A DNA stretch of 64,000 nucleotides. It comes from Blakeslea trispora (taxonomy: Eukaryota > Mucoromycota > Mucoromycetes > Mucorales > Choanephoraceae). Position numbers and translations under genes: made by a program. A model generated the notes under the pieces. It did not search any database and was not told the DNA's origin. It worked only from the letters and a program-made list of their open reading frames with translations. Positions within the stretch are counted from its first letter, which is position 1. Every line of letters begins with the position of its first letter. Positions 35,642 through 49,207 of the stretch are shown piece by piece. The stretch lies in the NCBI GenBank assembly GCA_025331445.1, contig JAIWNE010000051.1, forward strand, positions 124,001 through 188,000, written 5' to 3'.

Positions 35642-35803
35642 TCTATGATTTGATGTACTAATATATATATATAAAAAAAAGGACAATGATATGAAAGGAA
35701 AGAAAGAGAGAAAAAAAAAACTATACATTACTGTCTGATTTTCGTGACTATTTTAAAAACAGCGCGTTTTTTTTTTTATTGAACGCGTTTTTCTTACGTT
35801 TTG
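35642..35803. promoter_or_regulatory. Bidirectional promoter of SANT gene and FANCL with MCB-like boxes
   Basis: The two start codons are 162 bp apart. GCGCGT is at 35762-35767 and the canonical MluI cell-cycle box ACGCGT is at 35783-35788, both within 45 bp of the FANCL start. In other fungi such boxes bind MBF and drive G1/S expression of replication and repair genes. Function here is inference. Confidence 0.6.
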
Positions 35804-37316
35804 ATGAATTATACATCTTTTCCCTTGATTGTACCTGTTCAAAAAGACCTTTACCGAGGCTATATTACTATCCATGTGCGTACAATAGAATCCTCTTTTT
35901 CTATAGTGAGAATAAGAAACTCTTTGTTAGCTCTTTTTTTTTTCTCTCTTTTTTTTTTCTGTATGAATAACATTTATGTAGCAAATTGAATACCTCATCC
36001 AAATTCAATTTGAGCATCCAAGATCCCTTCAAGGTGATCAGCAGTTGCATGCATTACTTCAACCACAGCTAAAACAAGTTGAGAGTCAACTCAATCAAGC
36101 TACAGATATTTATTCTTTTCTAGGTGATCTTAAGGACTTGTTGGTAACAAACAAACAAACATTGAATGGAATGTCATATGAAGCAAATTGTTTAATAGGA
36201 AGTCAACAAACCAAGCAAAATAACTTCTTTCAATTATGCTCATGATCGATATGCTTATATTGTCAATGAATTAAGTCAAGTTGGCTATGATCGTGTACAT
36301 GATCTCTCAGAAGGCATGACATCTGTTGTATTTCAAACAATGTAAAGCATAAAGAAGGGAAGCGAAGGTTTTCTTTTTTTTTGATCATTTATATTTACTA
36401 GAGATCATGCTAAACGTGTTCATCTAATTGAATTGGAATTGCCGCCTAAATACCCTCTGATACCTTCGAAGCTGATTTCATGCCCTTTGCCTACTTCAAT
36501 TGACATCACAGGCCGAGGCTTGCGTGACATCTTGGTGCAACATGAGACACTAGTTCATCAATATCAAGCCTTGTTTGATTGCCTCGACGATCTTGATAAG
36601 CATATGCGCATCTTGGAACCAGAGCAACCTACCCGTGCTGATTGTTGGCGCCGTATTGCTCTTGGCTTTCACTGCTCACTTGACATCGAATTGAACCCGG
36701 ATGGGCCTGTCAATACGAAGCCTAATAAAGTACGCTTCTTTGGCAATGCCAGTCGAACAAGTGACTTGAAAAAGAAATGGGCCAGTAAAATATGGTAAAC
36801 AACGCAAGAAAAAGAAAGAGGAATGTTTTTGATGATAATGGACTATCATCATTAGGGATAAGCAAAAGTCTATGCATCAAAACCTCTTGGACACATTTCA
36901 AATAGTAGCTAATGAGCAACAGCAGTCTACAGATTATACAAAAACAGGCGATATTGAATGTGGTATTTGTTATTCTTACAAACTAAATGGTGAAGAGACT
37001 CCCGAGATTATATGTCCCAACACACTATGTAATCGAGGATTTCATTATCCATGTCTATATCAGGTTGCGTATTTGCTCTTACAATCAAAAGAGATGATGT
37101 AAATTGAACATCTTGTTGTTAGTGGCTTCGAGGTAATCCTTCAACCACACAAAGCTTTAATATTTTATTTGGTAGTTGTCCTTATTGTAGTCAGGTAAAA
37201 ATACAAAAAAAAAAAAATTTTTTTTTCTTCTTTCTTCATTAGAAACATATCCAATTCATTTAACTTGAATATAGAAAATGACAGTCAAGGCACAGTTATC
37301 AAGAGGAGACAAATAA
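35804..37316 (+). CDS. FANCL: FANCL-type E3 ubiquitin ligase (Fanconi anaemia pathway)
   Basis: Seven exons (35804-35905, 35982-36143, 36199-36341, 36402-36794, 36856-37063, 37123-37194, 37275-37316) give 373 aa, nearly identical in length to human FANCL (375). The central RWD-like substrate-binding domain contains IELELPPKYPL. The C-terminal RING/PHD-like domain starts near residue 303: CGICYSYKL, CPNTLCNRGFHYPCLYQWLR, then SFNILFGSCPYCSQ, giving all eight zinc ligands. By family knowledge it ubiquitinates FANCD2/FANCI with UBE2T during repair of interstrand crosslinks. The start is the first ATG after the MCB-like boxes. The stop overlaps the 3' end of the antisense arrestin gene by 18 bp. 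Confidence 0.93.
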
Positions 37317-38486
37317 AGAAGTAGAAGTATCTAGATTGTTTGTATGCGGTATTAGGCCATGTTGAGAGAGTAATTTGATTTCCTTTGTAGAGGTTGGCAT
37401 GTTGTAAGGTGGTAAAACATCAAAGACAGATTGACTATCAAATATGTCAATGGGTGTCTTGTAAGACATAGTCTTGTCTTCTCTTTGATGACTGTAAGAA
37501 ACAACAAAACTAATAAATAAGATGTGCCTGATTTGAAAGCGTCGGTATGCATGAGTTGAATGTGAGATGGTCTTTCCGTTTGGTATCTTGTACTGATTAC
37601 TTGCTTGCCAAAAATGATGGCCTTGGTATTCGCTGATGGCAGTCGAAAGGTGGGATAGAGGCCAGTCCTTTATAGGCTGTAATGGATGAACAGACTGATG
37701 TACCTGTTCTTGTTCAATCACGGCCTGTTCGACTAATTGAACAAAGATGTGCTTGATCCGAATACCTCTTTTTGCTACAGAGGGATGGATCAAGATGGCT
37801 ATATGTATAGGCAAGTCGGACTCAAGCGTCACTGTTGTCTTGTCCATCCAGATATGACATCGCCATTCTTTTGTACGATGTGCAATTAAGGTAAGACGAT
37901 CTTCGTCATGCATAATAGTCTGCCGTTCCAAGTTGGGTAGTCTGATTAGCTTTATGGTACGTTGAATGACATCATGCCTTTGATGTTGGGTATCATCATA
38001 GTAATCGAGGTAACTGATAAGTTGATAGGATACTTTGATCTGTGAATGGTATACGGATTCTGGTAGATTGTAAGGCAAAGGCATTTCAAAGTAATATTGT
38101 CTAGTGGATTTTTGACGCTTGTTCTTGCGTATATATTCTTTGCTGCCTGAAGGGAATAATTGGATGGATTGTGATGTCAATATGTAACCTTAAAAAAAAA
38201 AGCCAGGACAGAGAGAGGAGTCAATTTTATCATGATGTTGATGATTCTAAGCTTGTCGCTTACCTTGCTCAATATGATTTGATTCAAATGTCAAATGTCC
38301 CTTAAAGCAGAGTGTAAGTCGCTTTAAATGATAGCAGTCTGGAAGTGAGACATGAACAGTTCCTCGAATGACAGGACGGGTCTGAATGCTAGGTTCGATC
38401 AAGACAACAGGTTCCAACAATTGAATTGACAGGATTTTGTTGCTTCCTCTCTTCGAATCATGCCTCTGCTTAAATAATGACCACAT
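37299..38486 (-). CDS. Arrestin-domain protein (alpha-arrestin-like)
   Basis: Two exons (38264-38486, 37299-38188) give 370 aa. The N-terminal arrestin sandwich is indicated by SIQLLEPVVLIEPSIQTRPV, IRGTVHVSLP and KRLTLCFKGHLTFES. It is followed by FEMPLPYNLPESV, IKVSYQLISYLDY and a C-terminal beta domain (HIAILIHPSVAKRGIRIKHI). Near the C-terminus an LPPYN segment could serve as an LPxY-type site for the WW domains of a Rsp5/NEDD4 ligase. Alpha-arrestins of fungi act as adaptors that send plasma-membrane transporters to ubiquitin-dependent endocytosis. Cargo is unknown. The coding end overlaps FANCL on the other strand. Confidence 0.85.
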
Positions 38487-38600
38487 AAGTTGAATAAAGA
38501 AAATATACTACTAATTCAAAAGAGAATAAGAGGAAAGAAAAAAAGGGAAAGGAAATAAAAAGATTGGGAACTATTCTTGTCGTTGATTGTAATAGGACTT

Positions 38601-39412
38601 TTAATTTAACAATTGGTATTGACTCAATAATGCTTCTAGTTGATCTGCCTGATTTAGAGCTTCAAGGTCGTCCGATCCACCTATTGTCTTGCCATTCAAA
38701 AAGACATTTGGAAAAGTATCTCGTCCTGAGATTTCCTTCAGTACCATTTTAACCTCATAATCATCATCTAAGTAAGAAAAAAAAAATAAGATGGAAATAT
38801 AAGCTACCGATTTGATTCATTCTCTCTGTTCGTTACCTCTCAAGTCCACTTCAACTACAGTCAAGGGCTCTTTTAGGTTGAATGAATTTAACAATCGCTT
38901 GGCATTCTTGGAAAATCTAGAGAGAGAGAGAGAGAGAGAAAGAAATTAGTTAGCTTGTTCTAGTTTGAAACAATTTCCTTCTTTTGAGGACTCTTTTTTT
39001 TTTTTTACGGGCAATAAGTCTTTGAAAAAACGATGAGCGTGTTTTGACGAATGAGTTGCTCAATTTCTTGTTTCAATGTTGGTGTTTCATTTTCTTCGTG
39101 TTGCATATCTATCATTTCTTGTTCTTCTTCAATTAATTGCACCTCTTCCAAACTATCTTTGTATTCTACTTTGGCAGGTTCTTTTGGTTGCTCGTCTTTC
39201 ACTACCAAATCTTCTCCTACAATCATATGGGCATAACTTGCGTGAAAGTGACTGGCAAGCACAAATGAAAACAATGAAAGAATAGCTAGAATAAACAGCA
39301 ATCGAATACGACGTGAACCACAACTTGACAAGCCTGATTGTTGTCTCTGTTGTGCTGCATATCTTTCTTTGGCTTCAATATCGTCTTGCACAGTAAATGG
39401 CAAAGCACTCAT
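38601..39412 (-). CDS. Membrane-anchored monothiol-like glutaredoxin (Grx6/Grx7 type)
   Basis: Three exons (39009-39412, 38837-38916, 38601-38767) give 216 aa. A short cytosolic N-terminus is followed by one hydrophobic segment at about residues 37-55 (LLFILAILSLFSFVLASH), an acidic stem (LIEEEQEMIDMQHEEN), and a glutaredoxin domain. The active site is TYCPFSKNAK (CPFS, one cysteine), with TFPNVFLNGKTIGGSDDL as the glutathione-binding part. This layout matches yeast Grx6/Grx7 of the early secretory pathway, type II membrane proteins with the domain in the lumen. Start codon: an upstream in-frame ATG in a TA-rich stretch was rejected in favour of MSALPF. Confidence 0.92.
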
Positions 39413-39533
39413 AATGTAGATATATATATATATTAAAAAAAACAAAAGGAAAAAAAAAAGATGAGAAACTTGGCTCGATGGATTTACTTTTTTTTTTTGA
39501 AAGGACTGAGATATAAAAAAAAAAGAGGCGCCT

Positions 39534-40772
39534 TTAAACTTTAATTCGCTTGATTACATTCATGGATAATTCAGGATGTTCAATTTCTTTTCTTCCTTGA
39601 ATCAATCTTAGCTCACAACTGCGTACCAACTTGGCTGCACTTGGCTTAGAATCAATCACCTCTGTTTGACCTTCACTTTCAATCATGATCAGTTTCTTTT
39701 GATGTATCCAGGTCTTTCTCGTGATCGCATTGACACTACAAATAACACGCTCAACAGCATCGACCCAGCATGTCTTGTTATTGATTGACTCTTGAAGACG
39801 CGCCACTGTCAAGGAAGAAAACAGATCGCCTGTACCTGTAAAATAGCCTTGATAGGTAGGAAAAGAAATCAAGTGCTGATCAAAAGTACCGTCAGATAAA
39901 AGTTGACTTGTAAGACAATAAAGAGATTCGTCTGTGCTGGATTCAGATTGAATGTCCAAGGGAACATGTTTCAGAGGTAAACAGAGTGAGGTAATGACCA
40001 CATGAGAAGGTCCTAGCTGATGTAGCTTTTTGGCTACTGTACATAGATCATCAAGGTTCTCAATTTTGCTCTCTGTCAATGTTTCAGCCTCGAACTGATT
40101 GGGTGTAACAACATCTGCAAATTTCATAATGTTTCTATACAAAGGAACAATTTCAGGAGAAACATATAACTGGCCACAATCACCCATGACAGTGTCGCAC
40201 ACTATTCATTTCAAACAATTTTTCTTTAGTTGTTGTACCTATAGCCTCTTTTTCTCTTACCATAAATCAATTTTGAATTTTTAGCTTTGAGCTTCTGTAC
40301 CATCTTTTCAATTTTCTCCAAGATAGCATAGTTTCCAATATAACCCGTCAGTAGATGCGTATATTCTTCCATCAACCCGTTTGCTTCTAAGCCATCAAAC
40401 AAATCTTGAACGTCTTGAGCACTGTATCGGTTGCCTGTCCAAGAAGGATATCCTGTATGGTTCGAGAACTGAACTGTATTCAAAATATCCACTTCGAAAC
40501 CAAGTGTCTGAAGAGGGAACACTGCTGCTTTGTTACCTATTTGTGAAATAACCATTTATCTTTTTAGAAAAAAAAACATGCAAACAATAGAACAGAAAGG
40601 TGTTCTTTTTACCACAATAACCAGAAACCTAAAAACCATTCAAGAGAATGTTAAAAGAGAAAATCTATAAAAGATAGAAATCTCGGTGTGTTTTATCTCT
40701 TACAGTATGTGATTGTATACTGAGTACTCTATAATCGCACTCTGTGTTGTCTATTCTATCTGAGGCTGTCAT
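39534..40772 (-). CDS. Pyridoxal kinase
   Basis: Four exons (40704-40772, 40613-40628, 40261-40536, 39534-40201) give 342 aa. The second exon is a 16-nt micro-exon. With it the N-terminus reads VLSIQSHTVSGYCGNKAAVFPLQ, split here as IQSHTVSGYCGNKAA, the canonical PLP-kinase start (QSHVVxGxVGNKxA). Other motifs are TGYIGN, VCDTVMGDCGQLYV, VVTPNQFEAETLT and the catalytic GTGDLFSSL with the anion hole and base. It phosphorylates pyridoxal, pyridoxine and pyridoxamine to make the cofactor PLP, in the cytosol. Yeast homologues are Bud16 and Bud17. Skipping the micro-exon would break the frame. Confidence 0.94.
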
Positions 40773-41601
40773 AATAAATAATTGTAAATAAAAGAAGAAG
40801 TAGAAAAAAAAACAAAAAAAAAAAAGAAATATGTAGACAAAAGAGATAAAGTTGATACTCAGAACAATTCAGGTCCAACGATGAGTGAGCTTCCTATTGG
40901 TAAGACACCCAACACTTGTAAATCGATTTCCTATATTTTTTTTTCTCTAAGCTCTCTTCTTGTTCTTAACCAAAAGCTATGACGTTGATCGAAAGCATCG
41001 AGTACAATTCAAAGCCGGGTATTGAGTTATTGGATCATGTCTATGTTGTTGTCTGAATACGACCAAGGTTTCAGATACAAACCTGATAGTGGTATAAAAA
41101 AAAAATGATACGAATAGTCAGGTTTCTTTAAAATCAAAATTAGTGGATGTCAGAAAAAAAAAAAGTTTCATTTTGCCTTGAATTTTGTTATGTACACTGT
41201 ACTATAGGGAGAAACAAGGACCATCTAGAATATGTTCCCCGATTATTATCTATTAAACATTGTAATATTGGCTTTGAACCGTCTTCTTTTCCCCCTAAAT
41301 GCAATGATCGAATGTAATTAAAATTACAATGCTGTAATTGATAGTAAGACAGTAATGCAGTTACACTAAACATTATTTGAACTGCAGTGATGCTTGTTTA
41401 CAGTTAAATGGCAAATCAAGACATTATTCCAAGCATCCAATGCCTGATCAACTCATGATAGAGAAACACACATATCTTAAAACCATTAGTTATCATTCTG
41501 AGCAATATAAGCTTAATCAGTAGTCAAAAAGATAATGTTCTTTTCTGTTACTTCTTCTTTATTTATTCGTAAATTAATTACAAAAAGAAAGGGGGACGCA
41601 T
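40773..41601. other. Spacer with a possible short spliced frame
   Basis: About 830 bp between two minus-strand genes. On the plus strand an ATG at 40881 (reading MSELPI) precedes a GTAAGA donor. A peptide with IESIEYNSKPG can be made by splicing into 40976-41025, but the total is only about 33 codons with no known family. Otherwise AT-rich, with the promoter of pyridoxal kinase at the left and the PAB1 3' UTR at the right. Confidence 0.45.
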
Positions 41602-44310
<2,709 letters not shown>

Positions 44311-47300
44311 CTAAGGGGGAGCATTATTTTGAGGTGGTTGAGCTTGTGGTTGTGTTTGAGATTGTGCTTGTTGTTGACGTTGCTGCTGTTGCTGTTGCTG
44401 TATCTGGAGCGCTTGCATTTGTTGTAGCCTTTGCAATTGTTGTTGAGCAAGTAAAGCAGCCTGTATATTGTTGACAGCGAGGTTGGATTGTTGAGGTGTT
44501 GCACTGCCAGCAGTAGCAGGGCTAGCACTTCCACTGCCTGCATTGTTAGCTGATGCTGCAGCCATAGCAACATTTCTCATTTGAAGTTGTGCCAAATAGC
44601 GTTGAAGTTGCAATTGCTGGCTTGCAGGTAATTGAGATATAGGATATCCCATTTGAGCTAATTGTGCTGCAAATATAAGAGGATTATTTTGTGCTGCCTG
44701 AAGCTGAGCTGCAATGGCAGCTTGCTGTTGCTGTTGTTGAGCAGGTGTAACAGTCTGTAAAGCAGGACGTTGTTGTGGGCTTTGTGTGGCACTTGGTGAA
44801 CCCATATGTTGCTGTGGTTGCGATTGTTGCGAAGATGTAACATCCTCAGTGGTAGATGCAAGATTTGGCGCTGTATTGGATAGAAGATTAAGGTTAGCTA
44901 AAAAGAAAATTGCTCCCAAGTATAATGCTTACATGAATTTTGTTGAATTTGAGTTTGTTGAGACTGAGGCGACACCTGTTGATTTAGTTTTTGCTGCTGA
45001 TTAGCAAGTAGCTGTTGAGCCTGTGCCTGCAGTTGTTGGGGCTGCTGTGCTTGCTGCGAGGCCTGTAAGGCATTGGCAAACCGCTGAATAACAGCAGGCG
45101 AAGGGGGACGTACCTGTCCATTGGTGCCAGAGGCTGCGGCAGCCTGTTGCTGTGCTTGTTGTTGTGCGGCAGCCATAAGCATCATTTGCTGTTGTCGCAA
45201 CAATTGCAACTGGGCAACAGGGTATCTATTAAGTGGCAAGCCAGCAGCCACGCTAGCACCTTGTGGCATAGGTATCTGAGGTACAGCGCCAGCTAGATTG
45301 ACAGCTGCATTGGCAACATTAGATGAAGCTGATGCAACTGGTGTAGATGCAGTAGGTATGGCAGGAACATTGTTGACGGAAGGAGAGGCAGTTGGTCGCG
45401 CAGCATTGGTTGAACTAGGCGACGAAGTATTTGCTGTGTTAGCCATAGCGGCAGCAGCAGCAGCAGCAACTCTTGCTTGGGCAGTAACATTGGCAGCAGC
45501 GGAAGTGGCAGCAGCAGATGACATGGATGATCTTGCCTGTTGTTGCTGAGTCTGCTGTTGCGTTTGTTGCTGATTAGGCGAAGAAGCTGCTGCAGCGGCG
45601 GCGGCAGCGGCGGCAGCAGCAGCAGCGGCAGCGGCAGCAGGATTTGGACGTGACATACCTCCCGGTTGAGGTCCTAATCCAATAGCAGCTGACAACTGTC
45701 TTTGTTCGAGTACTGCTTGCGCCATTTGCCTTTCCCGTTGTGCCTTATGAAGACTCATTTCCATGGCTGTTGGAAGCCTTTGACCGGCACTATTAGTGCC
45801 ATGAACATCAATCGTTTGTCGAGGAATGACTGATGAAGACGAAGAAGTGGTATTCTTCTCAGCTTCCTCTCTCTTTCTCTGTGTCTTTTTGATTGCTTCA
45901 AATAAATTATATTGGCGCTGACGTTTTTGAGGTGAATCAAATCGCACCATGGTAGGCTTTCGGCTCAGGTCGCGCTTCAGTTTTGTAGAATAAGATATGT
46001 TGACTTGTCCAGAAAGAGAAGTCAAGTTGTTTCGTCGCCATCGCTCATAGCATTCCCAGGGCGTGCGCTTCTCTCCAATTACAGGAAGTCGAGCTGCATT
46101 GAATGCATCACTAATCAATTCCCAGTTGAAGGAGTATTGCAAAATACATGTGATAAGACAAACATCGTCATCCTCAGACCATTGACCAATGTTTTGCTGT
46201 TGTTGACCAGTAGAAGGTGCTGCAGGCTGTTGTGGTAGTGTCTCCTTTTGTTTTTTTGGAGAAAAAAGTGAAACAGTAGGGGTATTATCATAACGTTCAT
46301 GGCGTGGTAAAGGCGTAATCTCTTCTGACAATGGCTCTTTTCTTTGAACTTCAATCAAATTGCCTCGGCTATCTCGTTTACGATTGTATGTCGGTGGCTC
46401 TTTCGGATTGATTTGATTTGTAATTAGTTTAGAAATAGGCGTAATTCTTCCAAATTCTGATTCATTAAAGTACAGGTCGTTAAACTGAGGATTAGGAGGC
46501 TCATATGTTAGTAGATCGGGGAAGAGTGCACTTGCATCAAATTCTCCAAAATCTTCAACAGGCAAGGTTATTATGGGTATACTGTGATCAAACTCTTTAA
46601 CAAGTGTACGATATTCTTGTATTATATGAGGTGCTAATGTTGCTGATTGAATATCAGGTGTAGTAGGCATGGACGACAGTTCATCTCCTGTGTCCATCTT
46701 TTCTCCGAAAAGAAGATTAATTGAATCTGATGTGCCCTCTGCTTTAGGAGACGTTTCTGACAATTCAGCTGATATTTCTTCCATCGGGCTGTCATCCTTG
46801 GTAATTGGTGTTGTTGGTCTACTCTTTGGCTCTGGTATGTATGTCTTTATGCATACATTCGTCTTATCCTCTGATGCATGCCATTCCATTACAGATCTCG
46901 AAAGCATATATGCCATAGCTATCTTCCATTTTCTTTCTTCTTTAAAATCAGTATGCATCCATTTCATTTCATCCAGCATACAATCCCAATGTGTTTTTGG
47001 GCGAGGCGGGGCTCTGTGCTTTTTCAGCTGACGTAGACTCCACATACTCTTCTTCTTTAGTGATTCTATCCTTTGTATTGTCTTGTATGATTTCAATTCA
47101 TCTCTAGCCAACATCCAATCCTGCGTTGTAAGCGTTTTGCGTGATGTTTGTAATTGCTTATAAAGTGGGAAATGACTAGCTCGAAGATGCCATGCATACA
47201 GATCCAATTCTTCCTGGTTCTTCTCTGTTAAATCTGTGCTCAGTTTAATTCCATTGTACACTAAATGGTTTGATGGAGTATAGAAATCGTCCGTATGCTG

Positions 47301-48078
47301 TATATCTGCATTCACAACAACTTCTTTTCGTGATGTTGAAAGTTGAATTCGTTGTATTGACTGTGTTTGTTTTGTAGGTGAAATAGCAGCTGGCGTAGTA
47401 TGTAACATGTCTTTTTGCTATACGATATATATAAAACAAACGTCAGTTGTGCTCTCGAATGTAAGTGTTTTGAAAGATATCATTACATCAAGACTAGATA
47501 AGATTTCATCCACACTTTTGGGGCGTACAGCTCCACTCACACCTCGTGTAACCATTCTGACTGGAGGAGGAGGGATACGTCTGGCAGTTTTATGAGTCGG
47601 TGAACCATCGGGTGGGGGTGAGGGTGATTCTTGCTTGACCTTTATATTGCTGTAGAAAGTCTCATTAGTACATGACGCTAGTAATTAGAGTGGTTGAAGT
47701 ACCTTAATTTATGCTTCTCTAAAAATAGATTCCACTTATCTCGATCAACCTGAGTTACATCACCATTTTTTAGAAACGAAAGCACAGGATCAGGCTCTGA
47801 ACTTTCAGATGTCATTGTAAAGAGTTCTTTTAATAGGTTTTCTCTGTGTGTAACAACAACCCTGCTCAACGATTACTGTAAGATTAGCGAGTGCGGGGTA
47901 TTAGCTGTTAGAGTATGATTATACCTCAATTTTTTTCTCCTTTCTTCTTCTGCATTATTCCTTAATCTTTGTAAAAGTTTCTATAATAAAATATAAGAGG
48001 AGAAAGTAGGAGATAAATGATAAATATGCATTGTAAAAAAAATCAATCACTTACTTGCTGCGGTTTATTGATTTCCAT
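44311..48078 (-). CDS. Eaf1/Vid21-type scaffold of the NuA4 histone acetyltransferase
   Basis: Six exons (48055-48078, 47925-47980, 47703-47861, 47487-47649, 44933-47417, 44311-44897) give 1157 aa. The HSA domain lies at about residues 265-320 (RAPPRPKTHWDCMLDEMKWM, then RKWKIAMAYMLSR), where actin and Arp4 bind in family members. A SANT domain lies at about 550-605 (GQWSEDDDVCLITCILQYSF, WECYERWRRNN). The C-terminal half is very rich in Gln and Ala, including poly-Ala and poly-Gln runs encoded by GCA/GCC and CAA/CAG. Eaf1 is the platform of NuA4, which acetylates H4 and H2A. At the third exon a tandem GAGCAG acceptor allows two starts three bases apart. The start codon gives only MEINKPQQ in exon 1. 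Confidence 0.92.
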
Positions 48079-49207
48079 TTTCTTTGTTATATATATATAT
48101 ATATCAGTGCTTTTTTTTTTTTAAAAAAAAACACACACACGCAGCTAAAATAAAATAAGAGAAAGAGAAAGAGAGAGAGAGAGAGAAAGATATGAGCTTT
48201 TGAAAGAAGAAAAAAAAAACAGGAAAAAACAAGACGCGTCTGTAATTTTTTTTAAAAAAAAAGAAGCGCGTGAGTCAGCGAGTCGTGAAATTAAAACAGA
48301 TAAAATAGATAGAGTATTACACACACCTAAGTATGTTTGCAAGAAAAAAATAAATAAATGAACACTCATAGACAAAAAGAAAAGACAGATGCTAAGCCAC
48401 TAATTTTATGGCTGGTGTCGAAATAACCTGCCCTTTTCTACGCTGAGAATTAAATAAATCTATATTAAAGCACATTTGTATAGATCCATACTAGTTGGCA
48501 ATATACATAAATAGCTTACATGATGTTATTGACAAGCAAATATATATTGCTTTTAAGGACTGAATTAATTCTATAGACAATCGTGCTCTTTATTTAGTTA
48601 TTGTAAGATCTTTCTTTGGCAGGATCTGTTGGAACTTTATTTGATTGGCCACAATCGTTCAAGACAATTAAAGCATTGACGATATGTTTACCTGTGGTTT
48701 TAGAACTAGCGAATCAAGTCACTTTGACTAGATGCAAATCTAGTGCAAAGGTCCTTTGATGGCTTTAATAACTGGATTGCACTAAGTATCTGACTTCTTT
48801 TCTCCCTTGTAATCAGACATGAACATGTAGTATAACATAGCTTTATAAAGTGTGTTACACAGAAGCGGATATTATAAAATCAGCCATTGACGTTACTAGC
48901 ATTATTTGCATTACAGTAAGCTGGGGTAACCAAAATGGAGAAAAGACTATAGCTCTTTACCTGTTGAAAAACACTGCACTTTTCAGCATAGCAAATTGTG
49001 TCTTTCGCCCTTATCGTTTGTGAATTCAAGTTGACACTGGAATAATGAATTGTCTAGAGAATAACTTCAGAAGCTTCAAAACAAGTTTTTTTTTTTTTCA
49101 GACAAAGCTGTTTAATTTATTATCATTAAAAGAGAGATATACATGCGATTGAATTGATGTTTCTATACAGGAGGTTGGAGAATGTGAATGCTAAGGTCAG
49201 GTTTTGT
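48079..49207. other. 1.1 kb spacer upstream of the Eaf1 gene
   Basis: Near the Eaf1 start are a (TA)n tract, CA repeats and a GA tract. At 48234-48277 lies a compact cluster of ACGCGT, GCGCGT and TGAGTCA. The remainder is AT-rich without a supported gene and should include the PHO13-like 3' UTR. Confidence 0.5.
48234..48277. promoter_or_regulatory. Candidate MCB plus AP-1/Gcn4-type site upstream of Eaf1 gene
   Basis: ACGCGT at 48234-48239, GCGCGT at 48266-48271 and a perfect TGAGTCA at 48271-48277 stand about 160-200 bp upstream of the Eaf1 start codon. TGAGTCA is the consensus for bZIP factors of the Gcn4/AP-1 class. Function is inferred from motif and position only. Confidence 0.4.
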
